DNA of 26,059 nt from JBPBPI01 sp050954885 (GTDB taxonomy: Bacteria > Pseudomonadota > Alphaproteobacteria > Caedimonadales > Caedimonadaceae). The stretch spans positions 1 to 26,059 of the forward strand of contig JBPBPI010000105.1 of the NCBI GenBank assembly GCA_050954885.1, read 5' to 3'. Below are positions 8,651-18,600 of this stretch, piece after piece. Numbering within the stretch: position 1 is the stretch's first letter; each line of letters begins with the position of its first letter. The position numbers and the translations under genes were made by a program. The notes under the pieces are model-generated. The model saw nothing but the letters and a program-made list of their open reading frames with translations. It ran no database searches and was not told where the DNA came from.

Positions 8651-9845
8651 TTATTTCCTTATCAAATAAGTTAACGGTGCCAAGGCGATACCGCGTTGCG
8701 ACAAAGTTTTTGACCAAGATGCAATTGTCTCAAGGGTTAAATCGTTGACAAAAGCATAACCAATAGCTTTGCCATCTTTAAGTGCCTGCTGTTCAAGCAT
8801 AAATAGTTTTGATTTAATATCTTCAGACGACAAGTCAGTATCAATTTGAAAGATTGTCTGGGCACAGGGTAAATTCGCCTCTTGTGCCATGTCAGAAATC
8901 AACGAACGCGGCGATGTGTTGGCATCCAAAATCATCAATCCTTCAACTTTCTAATTCATCGATTAAAATTTTTACATCAGAGGATGAAAAAGCAAATCGA
9001 GATCCCAAAAAATTGGTGATTCCGATTATTTGTTTGCTTTTTTGCAAGTGAACTTGCAGACGTTGTTGTAGTTGTGAAGCATCAAGACCTGTTAATAATG
9101 TACCGGCACCAGGATCACTATCAGGATAATCCAAAGGTTCCATGGGAATCATCATCAACACTTCGTGATTTGCATTAACTGCCGATTGTATCGAGGTTGC
9201 GATTTGATCACCATAAGGCAAATATCCAAAAGTTATTTCTTTAGGCAATGACTTTATAGCTTTTTCTGTCAAAGCAGCATCTTCCCCTAATTTTAAAATA
9301 ACAAGCGTGATCAGCGATAATTTTTCAGGATTGTCAAAAGGTTTGGCATTAAGGTTAAACAAAGCATTTGAGGGTAGTGAATCAGAGGGTGATATCTCTT
9401 TAGACACATCATTTGCAAAAGTCTGAGAGAGAAATGCGTGAAACTTTTCAGATGATATGTAAAAAATATCATTTTGTTGATGATTTTGAGCATGATACGC
9501 AATTTGTGCCAAAACAAATGTGGGTGTTTCTAGGTTAAAGTTTTGAAGAATTGTCTTAATTGATTCTCGATCTTTAGAAGAGATTTTTATTTGGAGAAGA
9601 GGTTGATCCGAAATTTTAGCCAAAGATTCAGGTGCATGAAAATCATTTAAAGCAATGGAGATAGGGTTGGTTTCTTTGAATTTTTTAAGTGTGATCCTTT
9701 GATCATAAAGCGAAAATAAATAAACAAATCCTAAAAAGATTAAGGCCGCAAAAACCATAACAAAAGACAAAAAACTTTTACTTTTTAGTTTTTTTGATCC
9801 TTGGGATGAAATTCGCCATTTAATATCGGGACGCATCACACTCAC
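8651..9845 (-). pseudogene. Divergent polysaccharide deacetylase, disrupted by one frameshift
   Basis: This is one gene in two frames. The first part (8943-9845, 300 residues) has an N-terminal membrane anchor (about residues 24-45) and most of a NodB-like fold of the 'divergent polysaccharide deacetylase' family, with F-G-Y-L-P-Y, the segment M-I-P-M-E-P and I-T-N-F-L-G-S-R-F. It stops after D-E-L-E-S. The second part (8651-8938) supplies the missing C terminus: L-M-I-L-D-A-N-T-S-P-R-S-L. Deleting one T from AGTTGAAG near 8944 joins them as D-E-L-E-S-E-G-L-M-I-L-D, matching the family. The intact product would be about 397 residues, envelope-located. Placement between ctpA and rppH is conserved. 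It may be inactivated or a sequence error; the second part alone has only a TTG start. Confidence 0.8.
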
Positions 9846-9848
9846 TTT

Positions 9849-11261
9849 TTAAGAAAAACGCACTGTTTTTTTGGATAATTTACTTTCTGAACTCAGTAGA
9901 TTTTGGACTTTAATAACATTAATTGCTTGCTCTAGTTGAAAATCTTTTAAAGAACCTTCTTTTTCAAGGGTTGTCTCTTTTAAAGGTGATACTGTTTCAT
10001 TTTGAAGTTGATTGATTTGAGCAGCTGGCTCCTTAGACGATACTGTTGGATCTTTTGTGTGATTAAAATCAATGGCTAACGCCAGATTTGATTCCCGCAA
10101 ACGTTTGTCTTCCCGTATTGCTTTTAAATCAACTTGTTGTTCAATTTTAACATCGGGAATGATGCCTTGTTTTTGAATTGATTTGCCAGAAGGTGTATAA
10201 AAGGCGGCTGTTGTGAATTTCATAGCCCCCCCGTTGGTTAAAGGAATGACATTTTGAATAGACCCTTTACCAAAAGAAGTGGTACCCACAACGATAGCGC
10301 GATGTTGATCTTGCAGGGCACCAGCCACAATTTCTGACGAGGAAGCTGTCCCACCATTGATTAAAATCACAAGCGGCATCCCATCTGTCATATCGCCAGA
10401 AGTTGCCTGAAACTTTGTGACATTTTTGGCATCTCGTCCTCTCACTGAGACAATTTCTCCTTGATTGAGAAAAGTATCAACCACTGCGATCGCAGGATCA
10501 AATAATCCGCCTGAATTATTTCTCAAATCCAAAACATATCCTTGAACTTTAGCGCCTAATTTACTTTTGATTTCAGTGATACTTTTATGTAATTCGGCAA
10601 CAGTTTCTTTGTTAAAAGTTTTAAGCTGAATATAACCTATTTTGTCTTCTAACCGCCAAGACACTGGTTTGATATTGATGTCTTCGCGTTTAATCTCAAG
10701 ATCAAACAAATCTATTTTTTGACGTCGAATCGTCAACTTAACAGTTGTATTGGGAAGACCTCTCAGACGATCAGACGCTTCAATTGAATTAAGACCAATC
10801 ACAGGTTGGTTATCGATCATCACAATATAATCACCTGGTTGAATACCCGCTTTTGCAGCCGGTGTATCAGGAATAGCTGAGATTACGCGCACAACACCCT
10901 CTTCCATGATCATTTCAATACCTAAACCCCCATAATTACTGGTCATAGTTTGTTTTTTAATGTCTTGATATTGTTTAGGCGTTAAATAGGCAGAATGAGG
11001 ATCAAGCGATGTCAACATACCGTTGATCGCACCTTCCAAAAGCTTATCATTGCTTTTAGGCTCGACATACTCACGGCGAACGCGATCTGTGACATAGGAA
11101 AAAAACATCATGGCGTCTTGAGCTGTCATATCTTGAGTCGGTTTTATCTCTGCTTCTTTGATAACTTTTGTTTCTGCACATCCTGAAGAGATAAACAACA
11201 AAAATATAAAATTAAGCCAAAACTGATAGAGGCTTTTGCAACTAAAAAAATTCAAATTCAT
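9849..11261 (-). CDS. ctpA: Carboxyl-terminal processing protease (S41 family)
   Basis: This periplasmic serine protease trims C termini of envelope proteins. The order is a signal sequence with a lipobox-like S-S-G-C, then the Ctp N-terminal helix region (Y-V-E-P, S-L-D-P-H-S-A-Y-L), a PDZ domain (G-G-L-G-I-E; A-K-A-G-I-Q-P-G-D) and the S41 catalytic domain. The nucleophile is in G-G-T-A-S-S-S-E-I-V-A-G-A and the Lys in S-F-G-K-G. The C-terminal 90 residues are polar and variable. The frame is open to a GTG at 11276, but the ATG at 11261 is preferred because it gives a normal lipoprotein signal. It heads the deacetylase-rppH-ferredoxin cluster; only three bases separate it from the deacetylase start. 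Confidence 0.93.
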   Translation of the reverse strand: MNLNFFSCKSLYQFWLNFIFLLFISSGCAETKVIKEAEIKPTQDMTAQDAMMFFSYVTDRVRREYVEPKSNDKLLEGAINGMLTSLDPHSAYLTPKQYQDIKKQTMTSNYGGLGIEMIMEEGVVRVISAIPDTPAAKAGIQPGDYIVMIDNQPVIGLNSIEASDRLRGLPNTTVKLTIRRQKIDLFDLEIKREDINIKPVSWRLEDKIGYIQLKTFNKETVAELHKSITEIKSKLGAKVQGYVLDLRNNSGGLFDPAIAVVDTFLNQGEIVSVRGRDAKNVTKFQATSGDMTDGMPLVILINGGTASSSEIVAGALQDQHRAIVVGTTSFGKGSIQNVIPLTNGGAMKFTTAAFYTPSGKSIQKQGIIPDVKIEQQVDLKAIREDKRLRESNLALAIDFNHTKDPTVSSKEPAAQINQLQNETVSPLKETTLEKEGSLKDFQLEQAINVIKVQNLLSSESKLSKKTVRFS

Positions 11262-11298
11262 AATATCAGCCAGCACTATTTAAGATTTTTATATTTAG

Positions 11299-11326
11299 AT
11301 CATATTTAAAGATAATTTTCAAACAA
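11299..11326 (-). promoter_or_regulatory. Candidate promoter of ctpA
   Basis: On the minus strand a TTGTTT box (11321-11326) and a TATGAT box (11299-11304) are separated by 16 bases, ending about 37 bases before the ctpA ATG. Both boxes resemble sigma70 elements. The region is AT-rich, so a chance match is possible. Confidence 0.4.
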
Positions 11327-11379
11327 TGTTCGCATTTATGGTTATTTTATTTAAAATTTTTTTTATTTTTTGATTAGAT

Positions 11380-12321
11380 TTAATAAAGTTTTTGATGAAA
11401 TTGTCGTATGAATTGTGCCCGTGCCATGGTTGAATCTGCTTTCCAGTGAATGACGGGACGGGCAAAAAGATTAATACCACCAATCAAATAATGTCTTAAT
11501 ACATAGTCTTCTAGGGTCAAATTTGGATTGCGTTCATGATTGATAAAAATATCATAAAGAACCATAAGCGTTGTGGTACGTCCTTTTCCACCTGCACAGT
11601 GAAAATGAAGCCATTGATTATTATCGACCTTTGAAAATAAATCTAAAATCTCGATCATATCCTCATCGGTTGGTTTTGTATGATCGCCAATGGGGATACG
11701 AACATAATTATAACCTTGTGTTTTTTCAATAAAATCTTTTTCTGATACAATGTCGTAAGAATTATAATTTTCTAAAATAATTGTGTCTGTGTTTTTAAAA
11801 AGTCCATCTGATTTTTCTAAAACAACTTTAATTTGTATCCCAGGTTGATGCCGAAGGTCATCGATCCATTGCCTTTCTCGAGCTTCAATTTCACGATTAG
11901 ACACACCAAAATTTAAACAATTACCTGGAATATAATGGCTTATGGGCGCGCCTTTGACAAAACAATGAGATTCTTCACGCAGATCAATATTGATTAAAGA
12001 AGAAGGTTGTCCCCCTCGTTGTTGAATTTGAGCCAAAATCCATTCAAATCCAAGACAGGTAAATTGTGCGCTGCCTGACATATTCAGACTTTCAAGACCA
12101 TCATTGGACGGTATGGTGCAAAAGGTTCTGATTTGTTGATCAACATCCAAATAATTTAGCGCACCTGATTGCAGCTGAGCCATACGATCAGGACGATACA
12201 GATCTTTTGTTGAATGAAAACTTTTAGGCGCAATTTCCGTTAAATTTAAACTATTAAGTATATAATAAGATTGATCTTGATCTTGTAATTTAAAAGGATA
12301 ATGAGAAGAAAATTCTGTCAT
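11380..12321 (-). CDS. PTP-like inositol polyphosphate phosphatase (cysteine phytase family)
   Basis: The 313-residue protein carries the signature loop H-C-A-G-G-K-G-R-T-T-T with Cys242 as nucleophile and Arg248. It is flanked by W-L-H-F before it and L-M-V-L-Y-D-I after it, then R-H-Y-L-I-G-G. An upstream D-L-R-E-E-S-H segment and an Asp in I-G-D-H-T-K-P-T (residue 213, candidate general acid) follow the layout of the PTP-like phytases such as Selenomonas PhyA. These enzymes remove phosphates from inositol polyphosphates; relatives also act on phosphoinositides or phosphotyrosine. No signal peptide is visible, unlike secreted phytases, which would fit a cytosolic enzyme or a non-Sec effector. 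Its ATG lies just 14 bases past the rpsI terminator, with no ribosome site. Family confident, substrate unknown. Confidence 0.82.
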   Translation of the reverse strand: MTEFSSHYPFKLQDQDQSYYILNSLNLTEIAPKSFHSTKDLYRPDRMAQLQSGALNYLDVDQQIRTFCTIPSNDGLESLNMSGSAQFTCLGFEWILAQIQQRGGQPSSLINIDLREESHCFVKGAPISHYIPGNCLNFGVSNREIEARERQWIDDLRHQPGIQIKVVLEKSDGLFKNTDTIILENYNSYDIVSEKDFIEKTQGYNYVRIPIGDHTKPTDEDMIEILDLFSKVDNNQWLHFHCAGGKGRTTTLMVLYDIFINHERNPNLTLEDYVLRHYLIGGINLFARPVIHWKADSTMARAQFIRQFHQKLY

Positions 12322-12334
12322 ATTAAATAGCCAT

Positions 12335-12357
12335 AAAAAAGGGCCTTGACGGCCCTT
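12335..12357 (-). terminator. Rho-independent terminator of rplM-rpsI
   Basis: On the minus strand the stem AAGGGCC / GGCCCTT (7 base pairs, 5-base loop) is followed by six T residues. It starts nine bases after the rpsI stop and ends 13 bases before the phosphatase ATG. The GC-rich stem in an AT-rich spacer makes it convincing. Confidence 0.88.
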
Positions 12358-12365
12358 GATTATTT

Positions 12366-12896
12366 TTATCGTTTTGAGAATTGGAAACGCTTACGCGCTT
12401 TGGCTTGACCATATTTTTTCCGTTCAACAATACGACTATCGCGTGTTAGGAATCCAGCGCTTTTCAAAATACCACGAAGTTCAGGATCGTAATAGGTTAA
12501 AGCTTTGCTGATGCCATGTCGAATAGCCCCTGCTTGACCTGATAATCCGCCGCCCACAACCGTGCAAAAGACGTCAAATTGTGTTTCACGACTTACATTT
12601 CTAAAAGGTTGATTTACAATCATTTGCAACACGGGTCGTGCAAAATAGGCACGTCCTTCGCGACCATTAACGCTGATTTTGCCAGAACCTGCTTTAATCC
12701 AAACACGCGCAATGGCATTTTTTCTTTTGCCCGTTGCATAAGCACGACCAAGAGCATCCAATTTTGGACCTTCTTGTATATTTTGTACAGTGGCATTTGA
12801 ATCAGAATGTTTTTTTGTGGAAACGTCAGCTTCAGGTGTATTAGAAGACAAAATGGCTGTTTTTAAATCTTCGAGTCCAATATGTTCTTGTGACAT
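12366..12896 (-). CDS. rpsI: 30S ribosomal protein S9
   Basis: S9 binds 16S rRNA in the small-subunit head; its C-terminal tail contacts tRNA in the P site. The core from about residue 50 ([13 protein letters not shown]) to the C-terminal [11 protein letters not shown] is typical, including [14 protein letters not shown]. At 176 residues it has a polar N-terminal extension of about 45 residues, as seen in many Alphaproteobacteria but on the long side. It follows rplM by six bases. Confidence 0.97.
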   Translation of the reverse strand: MSQEHIGLEDLKTAILSSNTPEADVSTKKHSDSNATVQNIQEGPKLDALGRAYATGKRKNAIARVWIKAGSGKISVNGREGRAYFARPVLQMIVNQPFRNVSRETQFDVFCTVVGGGLSGQAGAIRHGISKALTYYDPELRGILKSAGFLTRDSRIVERKKYGQAKARKRFQFSKR

Positions 12897-12902
12897 TGTC
12901 TC

Positions 12903-13364
12903 TTAACTCCTTCTATTTTTTTCATTCATGGCGCCTACATCCAAAAGTGTTGGTTGTTGTGCCACGTGAGGGTGCTCAGCACCTGCGTATACGCGTAAAT
13001 TACCAAATTGTTGACGTCCCAAAGGGGTCTTAGGAATCATGCGTTCAACAGCTTTTTGGACAACTCGTTCTGGAAAACGACCTTCCAAAAGTTGTCCAGC
13101 GCGACGTTCTTTAACACCACCGACATAACCTGTGTGCCAGTAATAAATTTTATCTTTTAATTTGTTTCCTGTTAAATGCACTTTCTCGGCATTGATCACC
13201 ACAATATGATCACCACAATCCACATGAGGCGTGTAATCAGGACGATGTTTGCCACGCAAACGCAATGCAATATAAGATGCTAAGCGACCAAGAACCATAC
13301 GTTCTGCATCGATAACAATCCAATTTTTTTGAACCTCAGCGGGTTTCAAGGACAAAGTTTTCAT
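12903..13364 (-). CDS. rplM: 50S ribosomal protein L13
   Basis: L13 is an early-assembling 23S rRNA-binding protein. The 153-residue product shows N-W-I-V-I-D-A, L-G-R-L-A-S, G-D-x-I-V-V-I-N-A, Y-Y-W-H-T-G-Y and [13 protein letters not shown]. It is the first gene of the usual rplM-rpsI pair. Its upstream region (13365-13451) has a candidate promoter; the ribosome site is weak (ATAAG). Confidence 0.97.
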   Translation of the reverse strand: MKTLSLKPAEVQKNWIVIDAERMVLGRLASYIALRLRGKHRPDYTPHVDCGDHIVVINAEKVHLTGNKLKDKIYYWHTGYVGGVKERRAGQLLEGRFPERVVQKAVERMIPKTPLGRQQFGNLRVYAGAEHPHVAQQPTLLDVGAMNEKNRRS

Positions 13365-13422
13365 TTCAACTTATCTTTCAACTTAATAATTTTAAGTACT
13401 AAATGAGGGTATTTGATTCTTC

Positions 13423-13451
13423 TGATACAGCACCTACCCGGGTGTCGTCAA
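13423..13451 (-). promoter_or_regulatory. Candidate promoter of rplM-rpsI
   Basis: On the minus strand TTGACG (13446-13451) and GTATCA (13423-13428) are 17 bases apart, about 60 bases before the rplM ATG. The upstream box is strong and the downstream box weak, as is common for alphaproteobacterial housekeeping promoters. A small CACC/GGTG inverted repeat lies in the spacer; it may be coincidental. Confidence 0.4.
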
Positions 13452-13616
13452 TCACAAAATGCCTTTTCTTAGATTGAAATTTGATCAAAATCATTTTTTT
13501 TAATATTTTTTATTTGTTGTTTCCAACTTTGATTCTCATTACAAAAAAAATTTTGATCGACAAAATTTAAAAAATGAGCCATACAATATCATCGATGTGA
13601 CAAAAAATTTAAAATA

Positions 13617-14629
13617 ATGATACAAATACTTTATTCTATCTTATTTATTATGATCTTATCTTTTCCAAATCATGCTGAAGTTTTGGATAAACAAGGAAAT
13701 CCATCATCACAAGTTCAACAAATTATTAAAAAGTTTCACCTCTATTTAAAATCAGCCAAAAACATTGATTCCGATATCAAATCTAAGATAGATAGTGAAT
13801 CAATACTTTCTACTCAAGAATTAAATCATATTGCTCAAAAATTTTTCTTAAGACCTAAAGGATTTGGAAGATCATCACCTGGAGCACATGCACATTATAA
13901 AAATATATGCGCGTCTTTGAACGATAAAGATCAACAAGAACTTATCGAGTTGTTTAAAACAATTGGCGACATTGACACTGTTTATCCATCTAATATTCAT
14001 GCTCAACCAGACTATATTCTTATTCAAGGAGCAACTGTGCCAAATATGAGACAACGGGTTATGTTTCTGGCTGATTTGATTACAACAGGTCAACTGAGAC
14101 TTAAGAAATCCACCCAAATTATTTTTTATCTGGTGAAAGATCTCTATACAATTCAGAAACCAATGATGTGTTGATGAACACGGCTCCTTATAAATCAAAT
14201 CCTGAATGGCATATTCAAGAAAAACATCTTCCGACAGATGAAAGACATGCAGCCGAAATGGTGTGGGCGCAATTAGATTTGCCAAAAGAATTGAGAATAA
14301 AAGATCTTCTTTTTATAAAATCAGACAAGAAAACCACAGAAACACGTGCTCGAACCGAAGATTGCGTGGTCACTTTATTAGAACAAGAAGATCTTAAACC
14401 AGGTCTTTATTATATTATCTCAAGTAATCCTTTTATTTTTTACCAAAAAAGGGTCACAGAACTTAAGTTTCAGCAAGCAGGTCATAAGAATAATTTTATA
14501 TTTGAAGGAATAGGTAAAGAGGCCTCTGTGACATATCAACCACGTGAAATTCTTATTGGAATACTTATGGATAACTTGGCGCGATGTCTTTATGTTGAAA
14601 CAGAATTTTTAAAGTTACCTCATAAATAA
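13617..14629 (+). pseudogene. Secreted protein of unknown function, split by one frameshift
   Basis: Two overlapping frames look like one broken gene. The first (13617-14174) begins with a signal peptide (residues 1-20, cleavage near N-H-A-E) and runs through D-Y-I-L-I-Q-G-A and R-V-M-F-L-A-D-L-I. The second (to 14629) is open in its frame from 14105, reading H-P-N-Y-F-L-S-G-E-R upstream of its first start codon. Adding one A at about 14104-14108 (AAGAAA) gives L-K-E-I-H-P-N-Y-F-L-S-G-E-R and one protein of about 337 residues. The layout (hydrophobic strand plus Gly, then L-S-G-E-R, then T-D-E-R-H-A-A-E-M, then Y-I-I-S-S-N-P with a later Gln-Lys-Arg) faintly recalls DUF218/YdcF-type envelope proteins, but this is a guess. 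Confidence 0.55.
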
Positions 14630-14639
14630 GCTATTTATG
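14621..14639. terminator. Weak hairpin between convergent genes
   Basis: A perfect inverted repeat CATAAATA / TATTTATG with a three-base loop overlaps the stop codon at 14627-14629, in the 44-base gap between two convergent genes. The stem is purely AT-rich apart from one pair and no strong T run follows, so its role as a terminator is doubtful. Confidence 0.25.
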
Positions 14640-14673
14640 CCAAAGTCATTTTAATTTTCAGCTAATAAGATAT

Positions 14674-15141
14674 TTATATAATCTTAGCAATTGCCTCAGC
14701 TAACACCTTAATTTTTGTTTGATTTTGAATTTGAATCAGACGCTCTTTGATAGACGACGTTATCTCTTGGGGATAGTGTTGAAAATATAAAACAACACCC
14801 AGAATTCGACCTGGTTGATCATCGTTTGCAAGCCATTCTTGAGGCGTGAACAAATCAAAAACACCAATAACCCTTAAAGAAGGAAGAAGTGTTATAATGC
14901 TTCGTGAAATTTTATCAATTTTAGTTTGATTTTCAGGTGCATCACTTTTGGTTAAAAGTTTATTTAAAAGAGCCACATTATTTAGAGTTGCAGCCACTGT
15001 TCCTTTACGTGCGGGCCCTGATTCTCCCGTATAAGGATTGGTCGATATTAAATCATCCACCCCTGCCGCTAAAATGCTTTCAGGTGTAAAAACTTCGGTT
15101 TGGTTTACATATAAAAACTCAACAGGGGTATCTAAAGGCAT
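14674..15141 (-). CDS. Hypothetical protein, 155 residues
   Basis: I do not recognise this protein. It begins M-P-L-D-T-P-V-E-F-L-Y, has no signal peptide and no membrane segment, and has a hydrophobic strand pattern (R-I-L-G-V-V-L-Y-F) after a Gly-rich middle (T-G-E-S-G-P-A-R-K-G-T). It looks like a soluble cytoplasmic protein of mixed alpha/beta fold. Its start lies eight bases past the stop of a decayed ABC-F-like frame on the same strand, so the two may once have been an operon. No clear ribosome site precedes the ATG. Amino acid composition and the intact frame argue that it is a real gene. Confidence 0.6.
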   Translation of the reverse strand: MPLDTPVEFLYVNQTEVFTPESILAAGVDDLISTNPYTGESGPARKGTVAATLNNVALLNKLLTKSDAPENQTKIDKISRSIITLLPSLRVIGVFDLFTPQEWLANDDQPGRILGVVLYFQHYPQEITSSIKERLIQIQNQTKIKVLAEAIAKII

Positions 15142-15149
15142 TTAAATTT

Positions 15150-15326
15150 TTATCCTAATATTTTATTTAAAGTTCTGTTTGATATTATAAAACAAACATC
15201 TTTTATATCAATTGCTTTTAAAAAATCTTGATCATGACAAATAATCATTATAGCACTTGGGTATTGCTTTAAGACACTTATGATATGATTCCTTGTAAGC
15301 GTAATTTTGAGAGATTTATAATATTT
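15150..15326 (-). pseudogene. Remnant of an ABC-F-like ATPase, C-terminal end
   Basis: On the minus strand a short frame reads N-H-I-I-S-V-L-K-Q-Y-P-S-A-I-M-I-I-C-H-D-Q-D-F-L, then K-A-I-D-I, and stops at 15150-15152. This matches the part of an ABC-F ATPase around the switch His (usual form: ...L-x-x-Y-x-G-A-x-x-x-V-S-H-D-x-x-F-L). The preceding Walker B and signature motifs are not seen upstream, so only the tail of a degraded gene is left. The match rests on about 30 residues and is therefore tentative. Confidence 0.45.
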
Positions 15327-15599
15327 TCAATTAATCTGATTACATTCCCAAGCTTCAACTTTCCATATCTTATCATGGGGGAAGTATTGATATTTTCTGA
15401 AAACAGTGTTTTCAAATCCATGAAATTAAATGTAATCTTTTGCTTATTGAAATATAAAATGCTTATCTAATAATTTTAATTTTAATTTTCAAAAAAGTGT
15501 AAAATCTATTTTTAATTTATAATATTTAAATAATAGATAAAAAATATTTAATTATATAATAGAGAAGCAGTTTTTATTACTTCAATATATTCAAAATTA

Positions 15600-15628
15600 T
15601 TGACAATAAATTTTATTTGACTTATATA
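15600..15628 (+). promoter_or_regulatory. Near-consensus promoter of the large LRR gene
   Basis: TTGACA (15600-15605) and TATATA (15623-15628) are exactly 17 bases apart. Transcription would begin near 15635, about 34 bases before the ATG at 15669. A perfect upstream box with ideal spacing is notable even in this AT-rich region. Confidence 0.65.
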
Positions 15629-15668
15629 TCAAAGAAAATTTAATTCTTTATTGGAAAGATTTTACACT

Positions 15669-18600
15669 ATGAAAAGTTTGTTTAAAAAGAATGTGTCTTT
15701 TATTGCCTTAATGGCAATGATATTTTATTCGTCTGATGGTCATGCTGTGGTTGATCCCCGTGCTTTAAAAAATTTAACAAAATACTTTAATCCAGGAAAA
15801 GAAAATTTTTCACCTATTTTTGGTATGATGACTTTTCCACAAGAAAATTACAATATTCGATTTTTGGGATCTACTGCACCTGCTTACAAAGGTACTGATC
15901 AAGATCGTCATTATATAAAAGATCAATCTCACATTTATAAAGTAAAAACAAATAACGGCGTCGTTGAAGTCAAAGACCATGTATGGATTTTGAATAAATT
16001 TCTTTTCAGCTCTGCTAAAGGTGAACTTGCGTTAACCAAAGGGGGGCAAAATGTAACAAGCTTGAGCGAAGTCATTGATCCGATTATTGTTGCTCGCATA
16101 TTAAATTTTGTGGACGACTTAAGGTCATTAAGAACATCAACTTTTAAAAGAAATTCCAATTACCGCGTTAATATTTCCAAACAGGTTGATAAATTAAAAA
16201 ATGACTTAAAATTATCTATCAATAAGAAAATTCAAAATGATAGAAAAGACCCTATTCACAATTTATTAAAAGAATTTGTCTCAATTATTGATAATGCTTT
16301 AATTCAAGAACTTGAGCAAAATAATGATAAGAAGTTTTTGTACCCCACTCATTCTATTGAAAAAATAATTTGGTCTTATGCGAATCAGTGTCTGTCTTCT
16401 CAAAAAGAAATCTGGGAAGTTATGTTGAATCTTAATTCAAGCATCATTAATGATGAGAAAAAAGAAAAGCTAAAATCCTATGTTACACAAAATGCAAATC
16501 AAAGTGATTATTTAACAGCAGATGACATTCGACATATTGTTCAGGAAAAAAAACCTTCAGAAATAACTTTAGATGATCAATATACTCTTTCATATACTTC
16601 AATTTTATTAAATTCAACAAATCCGACGCCTTTCATCAATTTTAAAATGCCGACTGCGGCTAAAGTTAATGTTTATGATAGAGAAAAAAATCTTTTTTCT
16701 GAAGAAAAGTTTGGCGATTGTGTTGAAAATTCAATTGGTCAACTGATTCAACTTTTAACTTGGGATCCGCAAAGCGAAACTTTTATCATTGACCCTATTT
16801 TAGATCATATAAAATCTATGCCCCCTTATCTTTATTCCGAAAATCTTATAATTTATTTAAAGGCTTTAACAGTTTATTTGGTAAATTCCACAGATAGCAG
16901 CCTTCGAAATATGCTGAATGCTGTTGTGGCTGATTTAAACGGCCCTAGAGAACTATATGATAAAAATAGAATTGCTTATGACTGTTGCTTTGAAGATACC
17001 AATGATTTAAGAGCAGGGTTTATTAATATAATCAACGTTTTTAATAAAATTTTAAATTTAGATATATCAATACCTAATGAAAGCAATATAGAAAATGACA
17101 GGGAATGGTTAAAAGAATCTTTAAATTTTATTTTTAATAAATTTAATCCTCGTCAACGCTATTTAATTGATACCGAATCTATTGACTTTGATAATTCAAT
17201 ATTAAGAGGTTCTATAAAAATTAAATTCTTGTCCTTAAATAATAAAGAAATTTTATCATTTTCTTATAGCCATTATACACAAAATCGCATGATTTCCGAA
17301 AATGCAGAAATTCTTGGATTAAAAAATCTAATCGAAGAAAATATTCAACAAAAAACTTTGCCTTATCAAATTAAACAAAATCAAGATCTAGATCTAGATC
17401 TAGAAACACAAATCTATAAATTCTTTTTTGAAAAGGATTTAGAAAAATTGTCTTCTAAAAATTTAGATAAAAAATATTTTATTGAAGATTTAATAGAAAA
17501 TTATAAGATTTGGTCTTATCACGATAAAGTACAAGGAATGTCTCAACTTAAAATTTTACAAATTCAACAATTTTTAAAAAATGTTTTGAAATTTTATTCA
17601 TTTGAAGATATTGAACCTTGGCTCTTACACTTAACACAATTAAAAGGCTTAGAAGATATTTTTCCTTTTGAAAGTTTTACTTCTAATATTATTAATGTAA
17701 AAGACTCCAATTCAGAGATAAAAAAATTTAAAATTATCCCCTTATTTGATTTATCAGAAAAGTTTAGCTTTTATAATCTTAAATTATATCATAACCCATC
17801 AAATCTTACTTTTAAAAGCTTAATGTCTTCTTTAAAAACTTTAAATTTAAATGACATTAAAAACCTTTTTAAAATTACGAATCTTGAAAATTGTCCTCAA
17901 TTAGAGAATCTTTCTATTGAAAATTGTCTTGAATTTGAAGAGTTGGTTTTTCTGGATAAAATGAACCATCTCAAGTCAATAAATTTAGAAAATGTCGGTC
18001 TTAGAAAATTAGATTTGCTTGAAAACTGTCCTCAACTTAAACAATTAAGAATTGTTAATATGCATCAATTTGAACAACCTATTGTCTTGTTTAATAATCA
18101 ACTTGAAGAAATTATAGTCTTTAATACAGCTATTACAAATCTTAAAGTATTCGAAAATTGTTTTGAACTTAAATCCATTAATGTTAAAAAAAATAGAAAT
18201 CTTAAAGATTTCGTAATTTATAATTTTTCTTCTCAACAAAAGGTAACTTCAGATACGATTTTCACGGTTATTAAAAAATTAAACCCTCATGAAGACGCTA
18301 CATTTGGTTACTCGAATTTAGATATTGATGAATTATGTTTTAACTTGATGATATCGGGAGATTCTAAAACTTTAACCCTTGATCACCACTGGTTAGATAA
18401 AATAAATTTATCTGATTATGCCTGTCTTGAAGAATTAAATATTCAAAAATGTCATAATAATTTTGAGATGATATCAACAATACCTTTGTCAAATCTTAAA
18501 CGTATTAATATAGATTCAAGTGGATTAAAAGAAATAGTCCTTTCTGGAGATTACCCAAATCTTACGGAATTTAAAATTTCGGAAAATTCTGGATTAAAAA

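Larger units (their letters stand above)
15142..15668. other. Long AT-rich intergenic region
   Basis: This 527-base stretch holds no intact gene. Its left third contains a minus-strand remnant of an ABC-type ATPase (15150-15326). The middle (about 15330-15595) is very AT-rich with short TTTTAA runs and no frame I can support. The right end holds a strong promoter for the following large gene. Confidence 0.6.

Noticed and set aside
15285..15470. A 61-codon plus-strand frame in the intergenic region
   Set aside because: It has no ribosome site and no recognisable feature, and its 5' part lies opposite the ABC-F-like remnant.
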